This document shows positions 1 to 8,067 of a stretch of 17,165 nucleotides of DNA, one piece after another. The stretch spans positions 17,235 to 34,399 of the forward strand of contig DHOX01000022.1 of NCBI GenBank assembly GCA_002409785.1, given 5' to 3'. The notes beneath the pieces are model-generated. The model saw only the letters and a program-made list of their open reading frames with translations. It was not told where the DNA came from and did not search any database. Each line of letters begins with the position of its first letter. Within the stretch, counting starts at the first letter, position 1. Made by a program: the position numbers and the translations under genes. Source of the stretch: Prevotella sp. UBA5379 (GTDB lineage Bacteria > Bacteroidota > Bacteroidia > Bacteroidales > Bacteroidaceae).

Positions 1-20
1 CCTGCCCCCATTATAAAATG

Positions 21-33
21 ATCATGATATGAT
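21..33. repeat. Inverted repeat over the regulator start codon
   Basis: ATCAT-GAT-ATGAT is a perfect 5-bp inverted repeat with a 3-base centre. It overlaps the ATG of the XylR-type regulator at 29. It could be an autoregulatory operator, and it shares the ATCAT/ATATGAT core with elements upstream of the SusC-like gene. It is short and AT-rich, so chance is a real possibility. Confidence 0.22.
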
Positions 34-1201
34 ACGTCTTATTATGCTGACTGATTTTACAGAGGCCTTTTCCCATCGGCTCCTGTATGGAATTCTCCAA
101 TACTCCAAAGAACGCCAGGAGCAACGCTGGGTTGTTTGCCGCATGCCCCCTTCGTTTAAGGAGAAGCATGGCATCAAAGGTGTCCTTGACTGGGCAGAGA
201 ACTGGAATGCTGATGCTATCGTAGGTAAATTCGACCAGAGCGATGACCTCTCCTTATTTGTCCAGGCCGGTATCGTGACCTTGGCCCAGGACCATAAGCA
301 ACAGTTTGACTCTGTACCCAATGTAACCAGCGACTATCTGGCTACAGGGAGGATGGCCGCAGACTTTTTCCTCAATCGGGACTTCCGCAGTTTCGCTTTT
401 ACCGGCTACTATTCTACCATTTGGTCCGACGAACGTTACAAAGGATTCAGATCTCGTATCTTCTCCATTAATCCCGACTGCCAGTTCAGTGCTTTCTTTG
501 ACTATAACGCTGACCAGCCCTGGGAACCTGATGACAGCAAATTAATGCAGTGGTTGCGTAGTCTGCCCCGTCACACTGCCATTTTCTGCTGTGATGATCG
601 ACAAGGTTCGATGGTCTTGGAGGCATGCAACGAAGCAGGCATCAACGTTCCCTCAGAAATAGCCGTACTGGGCGTTGATAATGATGAGTTGCGGGACGAA
701 CTTTGTGAACCCACACTATCTTCAGTCAACTTGGATATAGAACGTGGAGGATATGAACTGGCAGAAATGATTGAAAATATAAAAATCTGCCATGCCAGGC
801 ATCAGAAAGATGTAATCATTCCCAACTTATCTATTGTAAGCCGGGCCTCAACCAACACGTTTGCTACAGATGATCCTTACATACAGAAAGCGATAGACTT
901 TATTCATGGCCATCTGGAACATGCCATCTGCGTAAATGATCTGCTCCAGCATCTGCCATTATCCAGGCGCCTGCTGGAAATCAAGTTCAAACAGGCCACA
1001 GGCAGCACCATACACGATTACATTATCACAAACAGACTCAATCTCTTTGCTTCTGCACTCTTGGAAAGTTCACGTCCTATCAAAGAAATTGCGCTGGATC
1101 TCTCTTTTGAGAACTACGGTAACCTGATCCGGCTTTTCCGACAAGAAAAAGGATGTACCCCTACCGAATACCGAACAAGAAATAAACGTATGAACAAATA
1201 G
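29..1201 (+). CDS. XylR-type transcriptional regulator (sugar-binding domain + AraC HTH)
   Basis: This is a cytoplasmic one-component regulator that probably binds a sugar and activates the downstream PUL. Residues about 1-275 resemble the LacI/periplasmic-binding-protein fold of E. coli XylR. Visible signatures are the 'AVLGVDNDEL' segment and the 'LSSVNLD' strand, which match XylR's 'CVIGIDNEEL' and 'LSSV'. Residues about 282-385 are an AraC-type domain with two helix-turn-helix units: 'LSRRLLEIKFKQATGSTIHDY' and 'IKEIALDLSFENYGNLIRLF', ending in the typical 'TPTEYR'. The length of 390 aa is close to the 392 aa of E. coli XylR. ATG 29 is chosen because an in-frame TAA lies at 14-16 and no other in-frame ATG intervenes. 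There is no signal peptide or membrane segment, so this is not a hybrid two-component PUL sensor. The effector is unknown; given the neighbours, an amino sugar is more likely than xylose (inference). Confidence 0.9.
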   Translation: MIRLIMLTDFTEAFSHRLLYGILQYSKERQEQRWVVCRMPPSFKEKHGIKGVLDWAENWNADAIVGKFDQSDDLSLFVQAGIVTLAQDHKQQFDSVPNVTSDYLATGRMAADFFLNRDFRSFAFTGYYSTIWSDERYKGFRSRIFSINPDCQFSAFFDYNADQPWEPDDSKLMQWLRSLPRHTAIFCCDDRQGSMVLEACNEAGINVPSEIAVLGVDNDELRDELCEPTLSSVNLDIERGGYELAEMIENIKICHARHQKDVIIPNLSIVSRASTNTFATDDPYIQKAIDFIHGHLEHAICVNDLLQHLPLSRRLLEIKFKQATGSTIHDYIITNRLNLFASALLESSRPIKEIALDLSFENYGNLIRLFRQEKGCTPTEYRTRNKRMNK

Positions 1202-1209
1202 GAAGAGTA

Positions 1210-1247
1210 CGGTTAGAGGATCTTTATTTTACTGATTTCTCTAATCG
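1210..1247 (+). terminator. Possible hairpin after the regulator gene
   Basis: CGGTTAGAG (1210-1218) can pair with CTCTAATCG (1239-1247) as a 9-bp stem with one G-U pair and a 20-base loop. It lies 9 bases after the stop codon. There is no U-tract directly after it, although a T-rich run follows at about 1280-1290. It may be a weak terminator or a 3'-end stabilising hairpin. Confidence 0.3.
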
Positions 1248-1335
1248 GAACGATCATCTGCGAATCCCTTTATCGATTCATCTTTTTCGTTTCTTCAGGA
1301 AGAAACATTTTACGAGCATAAATAATATACGCAAA

Positions 1336-1413
1336 ATCATATCTTAAATACGTTATTTCGTTACAAGAGATCATCATAAACAAACTATTTTTGCCATAGT
1401 AATTATCATATCT
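1336..1413 (+). promoter_or_regulatory. Candidate operator region upstream of the SusC-like gene
   Basis: The 9-base direct repeat ATCATATCT occurs at 1336-1344 and 1405-1413, on either side of the proposed -7 box. Between the copies, AAATA-CGT-TATTT (1346-1358) is an inverted repeat with 5-bp arms, placed where an activator would bind. AraC-family proteins often bind direct repeats, so this is a plausible site for the regulator at 29-1201. The elements are short and AT-rich, and the assignment is inference. Confidence 0.28.
1386..1393 (+). promoter_or_regulatory. Bacteroidetes -7 promoter box for the SusC operon
   Basis: TATTTTTG matches the Bacteroidetes primary-sigma -7 consensus TAnnTTTG exactly and lies 36 bases before the SusC-like ATG. 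No good -33 TTTG is seen at the expected spacing, which would fit a promoter that needs an activator. The same octamer occurs upstream of the GH20 gene. Confidence 0.45.
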
Positions 1414-1429
1414 AATAATAACAAGACCT

Positions 1430-4400
1430 ATGACAAAAAACAGGAAACTTAAAAATGCCCTCTTCGGGCTTTTTGCCAAAAGGGATTTATTAATTCTTCT
1501 GGCAGTATTCATCTCTATTGCCATTTCAGCACAAAATGAAAAAGTGATACAAGGTACTGTTACGGATTCCGGTAACAGTCCTGTAATTGGTGCCACGATC
1601 CAGCAAACAGGTACTAATAAAGGAACAGTGACCGATGTTAATGGCCATTTTTCCATTAATATCCCTATAGGCAGCATTCTGCGTATTTCTTATGTCGGTT
1701 GCATTACCCAGAACGTAAAAGTCAACTCAACAAATTTATCCATTAAATTAGTCGATCAGAATACGACACTTAATGATGTCGTCGTAATCGGCTATGGAAT
1801 CCAACAAAAAAAGCTGGTGACCGGTGCGACTGTACAAATCAAGGGAGACGATATTGCTAAAAGAAATGTAATCAATCCTTTAACAGCCCTTCAAAGCAGT
1901 TCTCCTGGTGTCAGCCTGACGCAATCTTCAGGCATGCCTGGCGATGGCTATAAGATCTACATTCGGGGATTAGGCACCACCGGAGATGCTACACCTCTCT
2001 GCCTGATTGATGGAATTGAAGCAGATATCAACACCTTAAATCCTGCCGATATTGAAAGTATTGATATTCTGAAAGATGCAGCAACTGCTGCTATCTATGG
2101 TTCACGTGCAGCTAATGGGGTCATTCTCGTAACCACAAAACAAGGACATAGTGGAAAAGCCCAAATCTCTTATGACGGATACATCGGCCTGCAGAACGTA
2201 TATAAAATGCCGGATCTGCTTAATGCCAAAGAGTATGCAATGATTATGAATGAAGAACGCTATGAAGACGGACTAGAGCCATACGATTTTTCAAAATTAG
2301 TTCCCGACTGGGACAAGATTGTAAATGGGAAATGGAACGGGACAAACTGGATGGAAGAAATTCGCAACAAAAATGCGTTGGAAACAAATCATACTATTAA
2401 TATTACAGGCGGTACTACATACAATACCTATTCAACAGGTGTCTCCTATACTTATCAGGATGGCATTCTGGGTAAACCTTGCGAGCCTAACTTCAAGCGT
2501 TATACAGCCCGCCTAAATTCGGACAACAGTTTAATCCGTTATCACGACTTCAGTGTATTGTCTATCGGAGAACGGCTCACCTACACATTTTCCCAAAGCA
2601 GAGGTATTCAAATGGGTGACAATTTCAGCAATGATATTCGAAACATGCTCAAGACCTCCCCCTTCTTACCCGATTTAGATTCAAACGGCAACTATCACTA
2701 TGCTATCCCCTGGGAAATACGAGAACCCAATCCAATTGCTTTGATGGATTATCGGAGCGGTCAGAATAAGAGTAAGTCCCATTATATCCGCGCTTCTCTA
2801 TATGCCACTCTGCAACCCATCCACAATTTAAAAATCAAGACCAATCTTGGCTTTGCCCTCAGCGCAGATTCTTACCGCAGTTTCATTCCCGTTTATGATC
2901 TTTCTTCCAATCAGGAAAATGACCAGAACATCGTCAGTCAGAGTTCCGGTATTGATTACAAACTGCAGTGGGAAAATACCGCTAATTATGTTTTCAGTAT
3001 CCATAAGAACCATCATTTTGATGTCCTTGCAGGTCAAAGCATTGAAGCTGACGGACTTGGAGACGGAATGGAAGGTTCAAACACCAATAGCATCTTCAAT
3101 GATTTCAAGCATGCTTACCTAAAAAACACGCCCATCATTTCCTCTCGTACCACCCTTTCAGGTTATCCTGAAGGAAAGACGACCCTTGCCTCTTTCTTCG
3201 GGCGCATCAACTATGATTATCTTGATCGTTACATGGCAACTGTCGTTCTACGTGCCGATGGGTCAAGCAAGTTTGCTAAGGGCCATCAATGGGGATATTT
3301 CCCCTCCGTATCTGCAGGTTGGACCATCACGGAAGAACCCTTTATGGCTAAAGTAAGAAGATGGATGGATTTCTTTAAGATTCGTGCCAGTTGGGGACAA
3401 AACGGAAACCAGAATATCCCCGGATACCAATACCTTTCCACCTACGCGTTCAGTGGCGCAGATTATACCTTCGGACCCGACAAGTCTGTTCTTACAAATG
3501 GAGCTTACGCAGATATTCTTGCAAATCCTGATATTACATGGGAAACTTCCGAGCAAACGGATATTGGTTTTGATTCCAGATTCTTCGACAGTCGTTTCGG
3601 AGCTACTTTTGACTACTATATCAAGAAAACAAAAAATTGGCTGGTACAAGCTCCCATTCTTGCGACAGCAGGTACAAATGCGCCCTATATTAATGGTGGT
3701 GACGTTAAAAACACCGGTATCGAACTTTCTCTTTCATGGAATGACCATGTATCAGCCTTCCATTATGGAGCAGAATTCAATTTTGCCTATAACAAAAATG
3801 AAGTAACTCGTATTGCCAATGGAGAAGGAATCATCCATGGTGAAGAAAATGTCTTGAGTCAGGCAACTGATGAGATGTACCGTGCACAGGTAGGCAAACC
3901 TATAGGTTTCTTCTATGGTTTCAAAACAGCCGGAATTTTCCAAAACCAGCAAGAGATAGACAACTATAAGGGAGCAAAACTGGATGATGCCCGTCCCGGA
4001 GATGTCATCTGGGTAGATACCAATCATGATGGCAAGATTGACCTCGATGACCGGACAATGATCGGTGATCCGCATCCTGACTGTACACTTGGACTGAATC
4101 TCAACGCCTCGTGGCAAGGATTTGATCTGAATGCATCACTCAATGGAGTCCTCGGCAACCAGATCATGAAATCATATAGGTCTTTTGTCGACTATCCTAC
4201 CGATAATTTTACAACTGACATCTTAAAGCGTTGGCATGGAGACGGCACCTCAACAAGATGGCCCAGACTAACTTCCGGAACCTCAAATAATTGGCAATGG
4301 ATATCAGATCTGTTTATGGAAAACGGAGACTATCTGAGGATGCAAAATATCTCTATTGGATACGACTTCAAATATCTCTTCCATAAGATTCCTTTTCAGC

Positions 4401-4567
4401 AATTGCGTTTCTATTTTTCAGCAAACAATCTCTTTACAATCACGGGGTATTCCGGAATGGACCCGGAAGTCGGATATGGAGGTTCTAACTCCTGGTCTTC
4501 CGGTATAGACCTTGGATTCTATCCTTGCCCCCGTACTTATATGTTTGGTTTTGACATTAAACTTTAG
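1430..4567 (+). CDS. SusC-like TonB-dependent outer-membrane transporter
   Basis: This is an outer-membrane beta-barrel that imports oligosaccharides with TonB energy, in complex with the SusD-like lipoprotein that follows. The N-terminus is a signal peptide with a basic start (MTKNRKLK), a hydrophobic core and a likely cut after 'AISAQ' near residue 35. Residues about 39-115 are a carboxypeptidase-regulatory-like domain ('QGTVTD...PVIGATI...TDVNGHFSI'). A TonB-box-like 'DVVVIGYG' follows. The plug domain (about 125-240) carries 'IYIRGLG', 'LIDGIE', 'ESIDILKDA', 'AAIYGSRAANGVILVTTKQG'. The rest is barrel, ending in an aromatic-rich strand 'TYMFGFDIKL'. The 1045-aa length is typical. There is no N-terminal STN domain, so no anti-sigma signalling is expected. 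The gene is separated from the SusD-like ORF by only 6 bases. Confidence 0.96.
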   Translation: MTKNRKLKNALFGLFAKRDLLILLAVFISIAISAQNEKVIQGTVTDSGNSPVIGATIQQTGTNKGTVTDVNGHFSINIPIGSILRISYVGCITQNVKVNSTNLSIKLVDQNTTLNDVVVIGYGIQQKKLVTGATVQIKGDDIAKRNVINPLTALQSSSPGVSLTQSSGMPGDGYKIYIRGLGTTGDATPLCLIDGIEADINTLNPADIESIDILKDAATAAIYGSRAANGVILVTTKQGHSGKAQISYDGYIGLQNVYKMPDLLNAKEYAMIMNEERYEDGLEPYDFSKLVPDWDKIVNGKWNGTNWMEEIRNKNALETNHTINITGGTTYNTYSTGVSYTYQDGILGKPCEPNFKRYTARLNSDNSLIRYHDFSVLSIGERLTYTFSQSRGIQMGDNFSNDIRNMLKTSPFLPDLDSNGNYHYAIPWEIREPNPIALMDYRSGQNKSKSHYIRASLYATLQPIHNLKIKTNLGFALSADSYRSFIPVYDLSSNQENDQNIVSQSSGIDYKLQWENTANYVFSIHKNHHFDVLAGQSIEADGLGDGMEGSNTNSIFNDFKHAYLKNTPIISSRTTLSGYPEGKTTLASFFGRINYDYLDRYMATVVLRADGSSKFAKGHQWGYFPSVSAGWTITEEPFMAKVRRWMDFFKIRASWGQNGNQNIPGYQYLSTYAFSGADYTFGPDKSVLTNGAYADILANPDITWETSEQTDIGFDSRFFDSRFGATFDYYIKKTKNWLVQAPILATAGTNAPYINGGDVKNTGIELSLSWNDHVSAFHYGAEFNFAYNKNEVTRIANGEGIIHGEENVLSQATDEMYRAQVGKPIGFFYGFKTAGIFQNQQEIDNYKGAKLDDARPGDVIWVDTNHDGKIDLDDRTMIGDPHPDCTLGLNLNASWQGFDLNASLNGVLGNQIMKSYRSFVDYPTDNFTTDILKRWHGDGTSTRWPRLTSGTSNNWQWISDLFMENGDYLRMQNISIGYDFKYLFHKIPFQQLRFYFSANNLFTITGYSGMDPEVGYGGSNSWSSGIDLGFYPCPRTYMFGFDIKL

Positions 4568-4573
4568 GAAATT

Positions 4574-6268
4574 ATGAAAACTAAAAATATACTATTACTG
4601 ATCTTCTCCGTGCTGGCACTCACCGCCTGTAATGACTTTTTGAATACAGACGACCTTACTAGGAAAAATTCTGCTAATTTCCCCAAAACAGAATCTGATG
4701 CCCAGCAATCACTGGCAGGTTGTTATGCCATGCTGCGCTATCAGACTTCTGGAAATGAGGCACAGAACCAGATGATTGTTTCAGAAATATTATCTGATGA
4801 TCGTTTTGCAGGAGGGGGACCTGATGATGCTTTCCTGCATGCCGTGGATCACCTCAGCAAATATGGGAATAATATGTTCGAAGAGATTTGGAAAGATTGC
4901 TATGCTGGCATCCACCGTTGTAATATGCTTATTGAGTCTATCCCTAATATCAGCTTCTCAAGTAATGACTCTCGGAATCAGATAGATGGAGAAGCCCGTT
5001 TTCTAAGAGCTTATTACTATTTCTGTCTCTGCGAAACCTTTGGTAATGTTCCTTTGATCACAACATCCTTGTCAAAAGAGGATCCTCCACAGGCTACCCC
5101 AGAACAACTCTATAGTCAGATTGGTAATGATTTAACTACGGCCATCAAGGATCTTCCAACGACTAAAGCTCCAGATATTCCTGCCAGCCAGTTGGGACAT
5201 GCCACGAGATGGGCGGCAGAAGGTATGCTTGCCCGCGTATTCCTTTTCTACACAGGTTATTATAGCCAGACTTCCCTTCCTGCACCAGACAAGGGAGCAG
5301 TTACAAAAGATGAGGTCATCACAGACCTGAAAGATTGTATTGATAACAGTGGCCACAAACTAATGCCAGACTTCCGTAACCTGTGGCCCTATTCAAATTC
5401 CTATACAAAACCTAACTATCCTTATTCCATGGCTAATGACCTCAACTGGTACGGAGAGGATGGAGGAAACCTCGAAACAATATTTTCCATCCGCTATAGC
5501 GCGAAAGCCAGTTGGGATGATCAAAGCAGCTGGCGTAGTAATCAGGTTGACCTGTTCTTTTCACCCAGAGAGTCCGACGGAAGTGTAGAAAATAATTTCC
5601 CGCTTGGCATAGGATGGGGTGCCGGAACCATCAGTCCGAAGATGATCGAAGAATGGGAAACCGCTGAACCAAAAGATATACGTCTGAAAGCCTCTGTATT
5701 CGATGTGTCTGAAGAAGCGCCAAATTATGTCTGGGGAGCGGATAAACAACAGGACGAGACTGGCTATTGGGAAAAGAAATACTGTGCCATCAATGTAAAA
5801 ACCGTTCAGGACGGAGATACAATCTATGAAAACTTTGCCCGCAGGATATATCCAGATCTGAGTACTGATTATCAACTCAATAATATTCAGGATATCGTCG
5901 TGCTACGCTATGCAGATATTCTCTTAATGTATAGCGAACTGACCCATACCACAGGAGGCATCAATCAAGTTCGGGCAAGGGTACATTTAGCACCTGTGGC
6001 CAATTATACGGATGCGGCTTTACGCAATGAACGCCATTGGGAGCTTGCCTTTGAAGGGCTGCGCTGGTATGACCTGCTGCGATGGCACATTGCAGCAGAT
6101 GCTTTACAAAAAGAAGATGGAACAGATGTAGAGGAAAATGGTGTCAAGACAAAAATAGATATGTCTGATATTGGGCAGCGGGTTAAAGATACGGGGGGAT
6201 TCATGCAGATTCCTCAGACACAGATAGATCTGTCTAATGGTGTCCTGAAACAGAATAAAGGATGGTAA
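4574..6268 (+). CDS. SusD-like starch/glycan-binding outer-membrane lipoprotein
   Basis: This is a surface lipoprotein that lids the SusC-like barrel and binds glycan. It has a lipoprotein signal peptide with lipobox LTAC and Cys19 as the lipidated residue. The mature start 'CNDFLNTDD' is acidic, as is common in surface-exported Bacteroidetes lipoproteins. Family hallmarks are 'EARFLRAYYYF' near residue 140, followed by 'FGNVPL', and the C-terminal 'ERHWELAFEGLRWYDLLRW' near residue 485, both typical of SusD/RagB TPR-rich proteins. The length of 564 aa is normal. It is translated from the same mRNA as the SusC-like gene. The glycan specificity cannot be read from the sequence; the neighbouring enzymes point to amino-sugar glycans. 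Confidence 0.95.
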   Translation: MKTKNILLLIFSVLALTACNDFLNTDDLTRKNSANFPKTESDAQQSLAGCYAMLRYQTSGNEAQNQMIVSEILSDDRFAGGGPDDAFLHAVDHLSKYGNNMFEEIWKDCYAGIHRCNMLIESIPNISFSSNDSRNQIDGEARFLRAYYYFCLCETFGNVPLITTSLSKEDPPQATPEQLYSQIGNDLTTAIKDLPTTKAPDIPASQLGHATRWAAEGMLARVFLFYTGYYSQTSLPAPDKGAVTKDEVITDLKDCIDNSGHKLMPDFRNLWPYSNSYTKPNYPYSMANDLNWYGEDGGNLETIFSIRYSAKASWDDQSSWRSNQVDLFFSPRESDGSVENNFPLGIGWGAGTISPKMIEEWETAEPKDIRLKASVFDVSEEAPNYVWGADKQQDETGYWEKKYCAINVKTVQDGDTIYENFARRIYPDLSTDYQLNNIQDIVVLRYADILLMYSELTHTTGGINQVRARVHLAPVANYTDAALRNERHWELAFEGLRWYDLLRWHIAADALQKEDGTDVEENGVKTKIDMSDIGQRVKDTGGFMQIPQTQIDLSNGVLKQNKGW

Positions 6269-6312
6269 AAACATTCAACATAAAAGTAAAACCGATAATA
6301 GAAGGATTCATT

Positions 6313-7131
6313 ATGAAAAAAATATTAATCATTGCAACTTGTATAGTTGGCCTCTTTTGTGCCTGTAATCCAATTACTGATGAGACCTCACTAGGAGGTG
6401 TAACCAAAGAGAGCGATTTAAAACTGAAAGTTTATGCCACATCATCGGGGGGAAATCAAATTGTCATGGTCAATAAGACAAAAGGAGTTGGTTCCTATTG
6501 GGACTATATTGTGGGCAAATCTTCCCGCGACTCCGTTACAGCTTCTCTTCCCTTCCTCGGCCAACAGGACATTAAATTTACGGGGCTTTGTGACGGTGGC
6601 ACTGTCAGTACGACAAGAACCGTCAATATTACAAGAATAGATCATCCTGTAGATTCCACCTGGGCACTTTTTGCAGGAGAAACTGCTACAGGGAAAAAAT
6701 GGGTATGGGACGATACTGTTGACGGCTGTTATGGTGACGGTGGCTGGGAAGCAGAATTTGTACCCGATTGGGATCCCGTCCCTATCAGTCAGACAGAAGA
6801 TCCCGGTGGATACATGGTTTTTGATCTGAACGGAGGACCTAATTTTACTTGTTATGACAGTACAGGGAAAATTATCCGAAAGGGCACGTTCTCATTCGAT
6901 ATGACCAATAAAATTAATAATACTGATGACGGATCACAATGGTCAACAGGAGAACTGACATTATCGGGCGCTACCGTACTCAATGGACATTTATACGGAG
7001 ATACGGCTCCTGTATACCGTTTTTGTATTCTATCGCTTACCGATAACAAGATGACCCTCTGTGCAGCTCCTGCTAACGCTGTAGGCTGGGATAGCGGGAC
7101 CTTCTGGTTATTTAAATGCAAAAACGAATGA
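6313..7131 (+). CDS. Putative surface glycan-binding lipoprotein (PKD-like domain)
   Basis: This is a 272-aa lipoprotein of unproven function in the usual place of a surface glycan-binding protein, directly after SusD. The ATG at 6313 is preferred over the in-frame ATG at 6262, which overlaps the susD stop. Starting at 6313 gives a clean lipoprotein signal (MKKILIIATC...LFCAC, Cys18), whereas the longer form would put 17 polar residues before it. Residues about 25-105 look like a PKD/Ig-like beta domain ('GSYWDYIVG', 'SLPFLGQQDIKFTGLCDGG'). Residues about 113-270 form a second beta-rich region with many Trp, Gly and Asp residues ('KKWVWDDTVDGCYGDGGW', 'FVPDWDPV', 'GTFWLF'), which would suit carbohydrate binding. 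No catalytic motif is visible. The binding role is inferred from position and composition. Closely similar small lipoproteins are common in SusCD operons. Confidence 0.82.
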   Translation: MKKILIIATCIVGLFCACNPITDETSLGGVTKESDLKLKVYATSSGGNQIVMVNKTKGVGSYWDYIVGKSSRDSVTASLPFLGQQDIKFTGLCDGGTVSTTRTVNITRIDHPVDSTWALFAGETATGKKWVWDDTVDGCYGDGGWEAEFVPDWDPVPISQTEDPGGYMVFDLNGGPNFTCYDSTGKIIRKGTFSFDMTNKINNTDDGSQWSTGELTLSGATVLNGHLYGDTAPVYRFCILSLTDNKMTLCAAPANAVGWDSGTFWLFKCKNE

Positions 7132-7211
7132 TTTACAAATCGATTATTAAAATTTAGATCTATCTTGTATTGGATGGTATGGAGAATTAACAACTATTAA
7201 TCAGGAATACA

Positions 7212-8039
7212 ATGAAAACAGTTATCGACTTGGGAGGTACATCTATACGTGCCATGCGCATAAATGGCGACACGCCTATGGGAAATATAAAAAAGATAAG
7301 ATGTCATTCGGATGGAAACGTTGATGATGTTATTAAGCAAATAGAAGATCTTATCGAATGTCTTTCCACGGAGAATGTCTCTCAGATAGGTATCGCCGTC
7401 CCCTCTGTAGTGGATATCAATAAGGGCATCGTTTATAACGTCACAAATATTCCCTCGTGGCACGAAGTACATCTAAAAGATATTATCCAACAGCATTTCG
7501 GTATTGAGACACATGTAGACAATGATGCTAACTGCTTTGCTTTAGGTGAACAATATTATGGCGAAGGACAAGACTTCAGCAACTTTATAGGCATCACATT
7601 AGGTACCGGTTTGGGATCAGGCATCATCATCAACAAAGAACTGTACAGGGGAAACAATGCAGATGCGGGTGAGATCGGTGCTTTACCTTATTTAAATGCT
7701 GACTTTGAGCACTATACCAGTAGCCTTTTCCTAGCACAAAGGTCCACACTGACAGGAGAGCAACTTGCAGAGGCAGCTGCAGAAGGTAATGGGTCTGCTT
7801 TGTCTATATGGAATGAGTTTGGGCAACATTTAGGGCATCTCCTTCAAGCCGTTCTCCTGACGTATGATCCGGAAGCTATCATATTAGGAGGAGGACTAAG
7901 TCATGCAGCTTTTTTATATAAGCCCCAGATGAGGGAATCATTAGCAGATGGTTTCCCATATCCGAATACTCTTAGGCACATACATATTATCTTTACAAAA
8001 TTGCAGAATGCAAATTTATTAGGAGCTTCAAAACTTTGA
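7212..8039 (+). CDS. ROK-family sugar kinase homologue lacking the zinc motif
   Basis: This is a cytoplasmic ROK (repressor/ORF/kinase) protein of 275 aa without an HTH domain, so a kinase rather than a repressor. The phosphate-binding 'DLGGTSIRA' is at the N-terminus. 'GIAVPSVVD' corresponds to the family's GIGxPGxVD segment. The catalytic base is Asp105 in 'DNDANCFALGE', followed by 'GITLGTGLGSGIIIN' and the C-terminal 'AIILGGGL'. Unusually, the family's zinc site is missing: where ROK kinases have GE(I/L)GH followed by CxCGxxGCxE, this protein has 'GEIGALPYL' with Ala157 in place of the His and no cysteine cluster, which shortens the protein. ATP binding and the base are intact, so it may still be active. 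The substrate is unknown; GlcN, GlcNAc or another hexose is plausible from context. It lies between the lipoprotein and GH2 genes in the same operon. Confidence 0.88.
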   Translation: MKTVIDLGGTSIRAMRINGDTPMGNIKKIRCHSDGNVDDVIKQIEDLIECLSTENVSQIGIAVPSVVDINKGIVYNVTNIPSWHEVHLKDIIQQHFGIETHVDNDANCFALGEQYYGEGQDFSNFIGITLGTGLGSGIIINKELYRGNNADAGEIGALPYLNADFEHYTSSLFLAQRSTLTGEQLAEAAAEGNGSALSIWNEFGQHLGHLLQAVLLTYDPEAIILGGGLSHAAFLYKPQMRESLADGFPYPNTLRHIHIIFTKLQNANLLGASKL

Positions 8040-8067
8040 TAAAGAATGATCTTAAAGTTTTCAAGAA

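Noticed and set aside
6262..6312. Upstream in-frame ATG for the small lipoprotein, overlapping the susD stop
   Set aside because: Starting there would put 17 polar residues before a clean lipoprotein signal peptide that begins at 6313. Translational coupling is possible, but 6313 is the better start.
7212..8039. ROK protein as a NagC-type repressor
   Set aside because: It starts directly at the DxGGT kinase motif and has no N-terminal helix-turn-helix; the same holds for the second ROK protein.
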